From positions 1 through 64,000 of the forward strand of contig ONBC01000001.1 of NCBI GenBank assembly GCA_900315955.1: DNA of 64,000 nucleotides, written 5' to 3'. Source of the stretch: an uncultured Prevotella sp. Lineage in GTDB: Bacteria > Bacteroidota > Bacteroidia > Bacteroidales > Bacteroidaceae. The notes under the pieces were generated by a model that saw only the letters and a program-made list of their open reading frames with translations, was not told the origin of the DNA and did not search any database. This document shows, piece after piece, positions 1 through 7,870 of the stretch. The translations under genes were made by a program, and so were the position numbers. Position 1 is the first letter of the stretch; each line of letters opens with the position of its first letter.

Positions 1-93
1 TACAAATACAAAAGTAACACAAAAAGGCTGGATTCCAAGCGAGGAATTCAGCCTTAATTTTGGTCACACTGTTCAGGTTTTAGCGGACACCAA
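1..93 (-). mobile_element. Probable terminal segment of an insertion sequence
   Basis: No gene is read here. A 13-bp stem with one mismatch (24-36 with 43-55) lies beside a leftward Bacteroidales promoter: CAAAAGTA at 9-16 is TACTTTTG on the minus strand, with TTG 19 bp upstream at 36-38. A segment ending near GCGGACACC (84-91) would be the terminal repeat. Promoter, read-in-blocking hairpin and terminus in this order is common at the 5' end of insertion sequences, with the transposase then beyond the left edge. The neighbouring susC frame opens in the middle of its signal peptide just to the right, which fits insertion there. The family is not identified, and a simple terminator of an upstream gene is an alternative. 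Confidence 0.4.
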
Positions 94-96
94 TAA

Positions 97-3000
97 TTTC
101 TAATCTTATCTATCGCAATTACCTCCCGGGGACAAAATGTCATCAGGGGTAAAGTGGTAGATGCAGCCAACGGCGAGCCCGTCATCGGTGCCTCAGCCAT
201 CGTCAGCGGGACAAAGACCGGTACCGTAACCGATAATGAGGGACGCTTTCAACTGTCCATCAAGAATGGTCAGAAGCTCAGAGTGTCCTATTTAGGAAAG
301 AAGACTTGCGAATGCATGGCACGCGACAATGTAAGGATAGAGCTTGAAGACGACTCGCGCGACATCAACGATGTCGTTGTCGTCGCTTACGGCACGCGAC
401 AGCGCCACGACCTCACGGGCAGCATCGCGTCGATCAACAGCGAGTCTATCACCGAGAACCCCGTAACATCGCTCGAGCAGGCCATGGAAGGCAAACTGCC
501 GGGTGTACAGGTGACCCAAGGTGGCGGCATGCCGGGCGGAGCCGTCTCCGTCAATATCCGTGGCACCAGCAGCATCTCGGCAGGCAACGAGCCGCTCTAT
601 GTTGTCGATGGCTTCCCTATCCTCTCACAGGATCTCTCACAGAGCAGCGGTTTCCAGGGAAACCCGATCAGCGGTATCGCCGACATCGACCCTAACGATA
701 TTCAGAGCATAGAGGTGCTGAAAGATGCCTCCGCCTCAGCACTATATGGCAGCCGCGCCTCGAATGGTGTTGTCCTCATCACGACCAAGAAAGGGAAAGC
801 TGGCAAGACAAAAGTAACACTCGACTCGTATGTCGGATTCCAAGATATCCCTCATACCATCGGGAAGCTCGGCGCACAGGCACTGACTGACGCTTACAAC
901 GAGGCCCGAACCAACTACAACACATCGCTCTCGCTGTCGCCCGACGATGCCACTTATCAACAGCCCGTCACACGCCACGACGCGAATGCCGACACCGACT
1001 GGTTCTCTGAACTGACCCGCAAGGCGCTGCAGACCTGTCATCAGTTGGCCATATCAGGAGGCAACGACCGCACGCAGATCTATCTTTCCGGAGGCTACAT
1101 GCAGCAGGACGGAGTCATCAAGAACGTCGCATACAAACGATATAACCTCAGAAGCAATATCTCGCACAAGATCAACAATCGTATCCATATCGATGCCAAC
1201 ATTGCCCTGAGCTATGCCTACGACAGACGGTCAACGGGTGACGGCAACATCTACTCACCCTGGATAAACGCACTCAACGCACCATCCGACTACCCCATTT
1301 ACAACAATGACGGAACTTATGCCTCTCTCCCAGGATCACTCTACAACCCGCTCAACCTCATCGAAGGTCAGGAACAGGAGAACAAGAAATACCGGGCTAT
1401 CATCAACCTGAAAGGCACCTTGAACATCTTGCCCGGCCTCAACTATACGCTGAGCCTCAACGGAGACTACAACATTATGCACGAATACGGCTATTTCCCG
1501 TCAACGTCTATCCAGGGTCAGGGCGACAACGGCGACGTGAGTGACTACCGGGGATTCTCGTTTTCCCAGCTGATGGAGCACAACTTCACCTACAGCCATT
1601 CTTGGAAAGAAGTGCAGCTGAACGCGCTGGCCGGTTACAGCTACCAAAAGACGAGCCTTGACAATGCCAATGTGCAGGGTATCAACTTCCTTTCGCCAAC
1701 GCTCAAATACCTCAATTCGGCAGGCAGCATCACCGGAGGCAGCAGCAGCCTTGACGAATATGCGCTGTCAAGTTTCTACAGCCGGCTCGACTTCAAGATC
1801 CTCAACCGTTATCTCCTCGAAGCGTCCTTGCGCGCCGACCGCTCCAGTAAGTTCGCTCCCAACAAGCGCACAGGATGGTTCCCCGCCCTTTCGGCTGCCT
1901 GGCACACCAGCGAGGAGCCATGGTTCCCCAAGACCCGATTCATCAGCGACGTGAAACTGCGGGCCAGCATCGGTAAGACCGGTAACCAGGAAGGTATCGG
2001 CAACTACGAATGGCAGACCATATACGAGTCAGGCTCCGACTACAACAACGATCCCGGTCTGACCATCCCGAGCACAGAGTCCAATCTGGATCTCACCTGG
2101 GAGAAGACGACCCAATATGACGCAGGCCTCGATGCCTCGCTCTTCAACCACCGTATCGACCTCACCTTCGACTGGTATCGCAAGAATACGCACGACCTTC
2201 TGCTAAACCATTCGGTCAATGCCCTCTCCGGTTACAGCGACCGAACGGACAATGTTGGAAGTCTGTACAACACTGGCATAGAGCTTGCCATCACTTCACA
2301 CAATATAGACAGCAACTTCAAATGGGACACCAACTTTGCCTTCTCGTGGACCAAGAATGAGATTACCGGCCTTTACGACAACAATGACATCGAGACGGGC
2401 TCACATAACATACTGCGGGTAGGAGAGCCGATGGCCGCCTTCTATCTCATTCGCGAGGAGGGTATCTATCAAAGCAAGGAGGAGATTTTAGCACAGAAAA
2501 ACGGCCAGCAGATGTGGGACAACGGCATCACGCCAGGCGACGTGAAATATTATGATGCCAACGACGACGGCACCATCAACGACGACGACCGTGTCATCTG
2601 TGGATCTCCGTTCCCGAAGGTATTCGGCAGTCTGACCAACTCTTTCTCTTACAAAGGGTTCGATCTCAACATCGATCTCCAATACTCGTTGGGAGCCAAG
2701 ACCTACGCCGGCTGGAAAGAGGGTGCTAATGGTCTCGGCAACCTGGGCGGAAACCAGTATGGTTATGCCATCGCCAAAGAGGAATGGGACAACAGATGGA
2801 CAGAGACCCATCACAGCAACGACACGCCCCGCGCTGTAGCTTACGGCTACGCCTCGGAGAACAACAACCTCGAAGGCACAACCCGCTTTTTAGAGAATGC
2901 CGACTTCCTGCGCATCCGCAACATCACCTTAGGCTATACCTTCCCCGCAAGGCTCATCCGCTCGGCAGGCATCAGTCGCCTACGCCTCTATGCTACCGTG

Positions 3001-3144
3001 TCCAATCTTTGGACCATCACGGGCTACGACGGTTTCGACCCTCAGACGACCCTCAACCCGACAAGTGTAACAAGCCGTGGATACGACAACGGAGCACTGC
3101 CAAGGACACGATCCTGGATCGTGGGACTGAACGTCGCTTTCTAA
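97..3144 (+). pseudogene. SusC/RagA-type TonB-dependent outer-membrane transporter, 5' end lost
   Basis: The frame encodes a carboxypeptidase-D regulatory-like domain, a TonB plug (SLEQAMEGKLPGVQV, then NIRGTSSIS, then PLYVVDGFPI) and a full beta-barrel ending in aromatic-terminal VGLNVAF, so it is a SusC-like importer of oligosaccharides or peptides. The frame opens after TAA at 94-96 and starts in the hydrophobic core of a signal peptide (FLILSIAITSRGQ, from 97). No ATG, basic n-region or promoter precedes it. The GTG at 154 would give a protein without an export signal. I infer a gene whose first few codons were removed, probably by the element on its left. The next gene, its susD partner, is also broken, which supports decay of the pair. 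Roughly 1000 residues remain, normal for the family. Confidence 0.75.
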
Positions 3145-3197
3145 GCCTCAGAGGGGGAAAAACGATAAATAAAGTTATGGGAATAAGATATAGAAAG

Positions 3198-4628
3198 ATG
3201 AGAAAAATACATGCGCTATTATATACCGTTGCTTTCTTGACAACGACCGCCACAGCCCTCACAAGCTGCAACACCGATTATAATCCTACAGACGCCATCG
3301 CAAACACGACACTCACGGAGAACGACTACGACAAGCTCCTCACGGGTATTTATGATGGTTTGCAAGGATTCTCCATGGCCTTTGAGCCGGTCATCGATGA
3401 TGTCTCAGCCGACAACCTTGACAACGTCGGGTGGTTCCCCAACACGGACAACAACACGCTGACGGGTAGCTCTTATTATGTCAACAACATCTGGGAACAA
3501 CTCTATTACCGTGTGCAACTTGCCAACAACCTCATCAATCTCGAAGAGGCAAAGGACAAGCAGAGCGACGAAGACCGGAAGATAGAAGCCCAGGCACGTG
3601 CCATGAGAGCCTGGTTCTATGAACGTCTCTGCATGTTCTATGGCGACGTACCGCTGCTGACCACCAGCAAGGACGACGATGCTCCAAGGACGAAGGAAGC
3701 ATTGGTTTGGTCGTTTGCCAAGCGAGACCTTGAATATGCCGCCAAATACGCACCCGATTTTTCCTCTTCCACCTACATAAGCAAGCAAGCCGCCAAAGCG
3801 CTGTTGGCACGTACATGCCTCCTCGCGCCCGATACCGTGCAGGACCTGCCTAAAGCGGCCAGCCTCGCAGAGGAAGTCATTGCGGACGGCAACTTTGAGC
3901 TGGCTGATGACGCAGCGAAGATCTGGCAGACAAAGACGAGCAAGGAGATGATCTTCGCTACCGTCAACCCATCGACAGATGCCTAGTGTCCGGGATGGTT
4001 CCTGCGCTCCAACCTTGTAGACGAGCTGCAGGCTGCCGGTGTCAATACGGGCTATGGCGCACAAGGACGATACATGTTCCCCGTTGACAACGCACTCATG
4101 AACGCTTTCGAACCGGGAGACAACCGGAAAGCGGCGACGGTGAGAACGCTCACCAACGGCACGACAACGACGCGCGACCTCGTGAAATATCCGGATCCCA
4201 ACGGCGTAGATCCCTATCCGATCGTACGCATTGCAGAGATGTATCTCATTGCTGCTGAAGCCGAAGGACGCGAAAACGGACTGAAATGGCTCAATGCCCT
4301 CCGTGCCTCGCGCGGGCTGAAGGCGCTCACCGCTGCCGACATTACCGACGACGATGCCTACGAAGCAAGGATCATGCAGGAACGGCGCGTTGAGTTTGTC
4401 GGTGAAGGACTGCGATGGTATGACCTGCGCAGATGGTTCAAACGTAACGCCGCCGGCAGGAAAGCCGTCCTTCAACTTCGCTGCTATCAGGCTGGGGAAA
4501 CGGCAGGGAGCCGGCCGGCGGCCTCTGATGCCATGAACATCAGCGAAGACGGACATGAGCTGCTATGGCCCGTTCCTACCGTCGCACGAGACAACGACAG
4601 CGCGCTTGATCAGAATCCAGGGTATTAA
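3198..4628 (+). pseudogene. SusD/RagB-family lipoprotein interrupted by one in-frame TAG
   Basis: The start is ATG 3198 (MRKIHALLYTVAFL) with a lipobox ending TALTSC; ATG 3177 in the same frame is an alternative. The first part has SusD-type TPR-like helices (AMRAWFYERLCMFYGDVPLL). A TAG at 3984-3986 follows ...NPSTDA. The same frame then continues without a gap (CPGWFLRSNLVDEL) into the typical SusD end with RMEF-like RRVEFVGEGLRWYDLRRW and a final NPGY at 4628. If the stop were read through, the product would be about 476 residues, normal for SusD. The family binds glycans at the cell surface and caps SusC. A nonsense mutation is the simplest reading. TAG ends several intact genes in this window, so general recoding is unlikely. 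Confidence 0.85.
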
Positions 4629-4651
4629 AGAAATTGTCTATTTGTAAATTT

Positions 4652-6862
4652 ATGAAGCACCTTAACCTCAGTCACTTAAGGAGAGCGGCCGCGATTGCTC
4701 CCGCTTTCCTGCTCATGCCGCTCAACGCAGCAGCCAAAAACTTAGTGTCGTTCCGGCTCCACGGCTCCCAGCTCTATATGACGATGCCGAAGTCGCTGCT
4801 CGGACGCGACATGCTCATGGCAAGCTGCGTGCGGTCTACCACACATTATAAATACGCAGAGGTGGGAACACGCCCACAGGTCTATCTCGTGAAGTGGCAA
4901 CGGGACGGGGATAGAGTAGCCCTGAAACAGCAGTCTACAACCGTAACCGGCAACGATACCGACAAAAAAGAATCGGAAGCCCTGAAGAACAATTTTGAGG
5001 ATTATTACATCGCCTCCGTACCGTTGACGGACGAGACCGACGACAGTCTGACGCTGAACGTCTCAAGGCTCTACGGTTCCGGAACGATCTTCACGCCCTT
5101 CTCCCGATGGTTCAGGAAGGCGACCGTGACCTTCAACAAAGACCTGAGCGCCATACGCTCGGCCAAGGCGTTCGACGACAACTTCAGCGTCACCACACAG
5201 ACCTCTTACACCGTCAATCCGGTGCGCGACAACGACGTGGTGACGAACAACAATCTGACAGCGACCCTGGTCATCTCAGCCTTGCTCCTCCCGAAAGAAA
5301 AGATGCGACCGCGCCTCGCCGACTCACGATACGGGTTATTCACAGAAAGCATGCAACAGTATGACAGACGCGTCAGCGACCTTTACGGAAAGGTCGATTA
5401 TATCGACCGATGGAACATCAGGCCGAAGGACTACACGGCCTGGAAGAATGCAAAATTAGTTGAACCCACGCGACATATCGTCTTCTACATCGACAACAAG
5501 TTCCCCGAAGCATGGAAAGCGCCCATCCGAAAAGGCATTCTCTTGTGGAACCCTGTGTTCCGGTCCTTCGGCATCAAAGACCCGATTGTCGTCAAAGACT
5601 ATCCTGTCAACGATCCCGACTTCGATGAAGACAACCTCAAATACTCGTGTATCAGGTATATCCCCACTGACCGCGGTGGTGCGCAAGGACCGTCCTGGGC
5701 AGACCCACGCACGGGAGAAACCTTCTCGGCCGATGTCTACGTTTGGGGTTCACTGACCGACTTCGTGCTGAAGACTGACTTTGCGCAGACGGCACAAGTG
5801 AACAAAGCCATCAGGAGCGGCAGGCTGCCTGAACGCGATCTCGCCGACCACCTGACCTGCACCATCAGTCACGAGATAGGACATATCCTCGGACTGGCCC
5901 ACAACATGGCAGGAAGCAACGCTTACTCCATCAGGCAGCTTCTCGACCCACAGTTCATGAAGAAGAACGGGCTCAGCGCCTCGACCATGGACTATATCTA
6001 TTTCAACTATATTGTGCCGCCCGGACGTGAGGACGTGCCGCTGTGGTACAAGAATCTCGGGCCATACGACAAGCTCGTTCTGAAATATATCTATTACCCA
6101 ACCGACGAGAAGCTCTCGGTCACCGACGACTACAAGGTGGTCAGCAAGTTTCTTGACGAGAAGGAGGGTGATGCCCGATACCGCTATGGCGAACAGCAAT
6201 GGGGAACGTTCTGGGATCCTACGGTCGTCAACTATGACCTGAGCAACGAGCCGCTCAAAGCAACGGAAATGGGTATCAACAATCTCAAATACGTGGTGGC
6301 TCATTTCAACGAATGGCTCAAAGGGGATGAGAAGGATGCGCTCCGCAAATCGCTCTATGCGGAAATCGTCAATCAGTTTAAGATTCGCACGAAGAGCCTG
6401 CTGTGGTACACGGGTGGCATCTATGCCAACAAAGTGAGACAGGGCGGCGGCATCGCACCCTATAAAGCCATGGCCCGGCAGCTGCAGCAAGCTGCCTTCA
6501 GGCAGGTCGCCGACGAGCTTCTGACCTGTCAGTGGCTCGACAAGGACATGGCGGCAAACCTCGAAGATCCGTTGGTGCCGGCTTCTGTAGATTGCGCCAA
6601 GGAGTCGGGCAAGGAGATTGTGAAACTCTTCAAGAAAGTGGAACGTGAAGAAATGGTAGCTCAAGCGGCCGGCGCTGAAGGCTACACACGTCAGGATCTT
6701 GTCAATGACATCCTTGCTACTTATTTCCCAGCTTCTGCTAAAAAGCCCTCGCTCGTGCTCAAGACCTTACAGAACGCTATCCGCACGACGCTGCAGGACA
6801 AAGACTACAGTGCAGACCCATACGCGCAGCGTTTGTATCAGAAGATAGGGAAAATAGATTAG
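4652..6862 (+). CDS. Secreted zinc-dependent metalloprotease (DUF5117/DUF4953 type)
   Basis: The start chosen is ATG 4652, which gives a signal peptide (MKHLNLSHLRRAAAIAPAF to NAAA); the frame also has TTG at 4634. The protein is about 736 residues. The motif HEIGHILGLAH at residues 407-417 is a metzincin-type HExxHxxGxxH zinc site, followed by an SxMDY turn (STMDY) that resembles the Met-turn. The N-terminal half matches the beta-rich region usual in Bacteroidetes DUF5118/DUF5117 proteins. It begins 23 bp after the broken susD and probably shared its operon. In this family such proteases often sit behind a SusC/SusD pair and may process peptides imported or bound by it; that role is inference. 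The gene looks intact although the two genes before it are damaged. Confidence 0.85.
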   Translation: MKHLNLSHLRRAAAIAPAFLLMPLNAAAKNLVSFRLHGSQLYMTMPKSLLGRDMLMASCVRSTTHYKYAEVGTRPQVYLVKWQRDGDRVALKQQSTTVTGNDTDKKESEALKNNFEDYYIASVPLTDETDDSLTLNVSRLYGSGTIFTPFSRWFRKATVTFNKDLSAIRSAKAFDDNFSVTTQTSYTVNPVRDNDVVTNNNLTATLVISALLLPKEKMRPRLADSRYGLFTESMQQYDRRVSDLYGKVDYIDRWNIRPKDYTAWKNAKLVEPTRHIVFYIDNKFPEAWKAPIRKGILLWNPVFRSFGIKDPIVVKDYPVNDPDFDEDNLKYSCIRYIPTDRGGAQGPSWADPRTGETFSADVYVWGSLTDFVLKTDFAQTAQVNKAIRSGRLPERDLADHLTCTISHEIGHILGLAHNMAGSNAYSIRQLLDPQFMKKNGLSASTMDYIYFNYIVPPGREDVPLWYKNLGPYDKLVLKYIYYPTDEKLSVTDDYKVVSKFLDEKEGDARYRYGEQQWGTFWDPTVVNYDLSNEPLKATEMGINNLKYVVAHFNEWLKGDEKDALRKSLYAEIVNQFKIRTKSLLWYTGGIYANKVRQGGGIAPYKAMARQLQQAAFRQVADELLTCQWLDKDMAANLEDPLVPASVDCAKESGKEIVKLFKKVEREEMVAQAAGAEGYTRQDLVNDILATYFPASAKKPSLVLKTLQNAIRTTLQDKDYSADPYAQRLYQKIGKID

Positions 6863-6893
6863 ATAGGAGTACGCAAACGGCTGATATAAAGTT

Positions 6894-6926
6894 AAGGGTC
6901 GACCAAGTCTGGTCGGCTCTTTTTTT
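6894..6926 (+). terminator. Rho-independent terminator after the metalloprotease
   Basis: A stem with core CGACCA/TGGTCG (6900-6905 with 6910-6915), extended by further pairs to 6894 and 6921, is followed by a run of T (6920-6926). It lies about 30 bp after the TAG stop of the metalloprotease. Confidence 0.8.
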
Positions 6927-7020
6927 ATTCTTCCTCTTTTGACAGAGCAAGCACTTCGGGACTGAGCTGGTAGTTAAAGACGGACATTCCGCACTGACGA
7001 TACCATGCCCGTCTCGTCAT
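6925..7020 (-). CDS. Candidate 31-residue ORF coupled to the DUF4886 gene
   Basis: Its ATG (7020-7018) overlaps the TGA stop (7019-7017) of the preceding minus-strand hydrolase gene as ATGA, the arrangement used for translational coupling. The product is 31 residues, begins MTRRAWYRQCGM and ends SKEEE with no membrane segment. I recognise no family. It could be a real small protein, or a chance frame kept open by composition. Confidence 0.25.
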   Translation of the reverse strand: MTRRAWYRQCGMSVFNYQLSPEVLALSKEEE

Positions 7021-7850
7021 TGCAGCTTGGTAGATGAGAGTGTCATCAAGGTTAGAACAGCCTTGTGGGCGGCATTCTGCGTGGCACGGATGAGTTGTAG
7101 GCTCATGCCCTTTGGAGCATAGCTGTTGCCCACGACGGAAGTCTTGAAAAGAGCCTCAAACCAAGTACACGCGGCGGTGTAGCGGCCGTAGACGAGGTTG
7201 AGGTGGTAGCCGTCGCGGTTCATATTGTCACCGATGAATGACTTGCGCGCGAGCTGTATGGCCGTACCGCAGGGCACGATGAGGTCTAATCCTTCTTCCT
7301 TCATGGCCCGGTGCGAGCATTGCAGAATTTGCCGGTACATCCGTTTCTGACTGTGGCCGTAGTTCTTAAATCCACTGTGGTCGGAGCTTTTGGCATAGGC
7401 CCACGTCTGGTGCCAGATGATTTTGGCCTGAGGTGCTAATTGGTGGATGTAGCAGACGAGCTCATGCAAATAGGGCTCATACGTGTTCCACAGTCCGGAG
7501 AAGTGGCTGGCCTGTTGCAGACTAATGTAGTCCCACTTCTCCTCTCGGATTGCCTTTTCTATCGTCACCTTGTTGGTCTCTACCATTCTGTTGTCGGTTC
7601 CTATTTTTCGGTAGCGGTAGTCACCGATGTTGCGTGCGGCATTGTCGTAGTGGCGTTCGAGCGGGCATCCAGGGATATAGAGATTTCCGATGATGGTGGA
7701 GTAGCCGGCTGCCGAAGCCAACTCACTGAGGTTTTGTTCGATGGCGTCTTCAGAGAAACTGTTGCCGATGGCAAGGATCTTTACGGGCTGGCTGGCATAG
7801 CCTGCGGCGACAATGCAGCACAGCAGCATCAGATGGATCAATCTTTTCAT
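7017..7850 (-). CDS. Secreted DUF4886 (SGNH-hydrolase-like) protein
   Basis: The 277-residue product has a signal peptide (MKRLIHLMLLCCIVAAGYAS) and then ILAIGNSFSEDAI, the block-I nucleophile motif (GNSFS) of DUF4886/SGNH-type hydrolases. Near the C-terminus DGYHLN supplies the Asp-x-x-His pair. The family is thought to include esterases acting on decorated polysaccharides; the substrate is not known here. It starts 20 bp after the end of the large regulator and is probably co-transcribed with it, divergent from PUL 1, so deacetylation of the same glycan is a reasonable guess. No truncation is seen. Confidence 0.8.
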   Translation of the reverse strand: MKRLIHLMLLCCIVAAGYASQPVKILAIGNSFSEDAIEQNLSELASAAGYSTIIGNLYIPGCPLERHYDNAARNIGDYRYRKIGTDNRMVETNKVTIEKAIREEKWDYISLQQASHFSGLWNTYEPYLHELVCYIHQLAPQAKIIWHQTWAYAKSSDHSGFKNYGHSQKRMYRQILQCSHRAMKEEGLDLIVPCGTAIQLARKSFIGDNMNRDGYHLNLVYGRYTAACTWFEALFKTSVVGNSYAPKGMSLQLIRATQNAAHKAVLTLMTLSSTKLQ

Positions 7851-7870
7851 GGTGTTATGTCGTTGTTGTT

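Noticed and set aside
3405..4556. A 383-codon minus-strand frame opposite the broken susD
   Set aside because: It is the antisense shadow of a GC-rich coding strand; no domain or start signal is seen.
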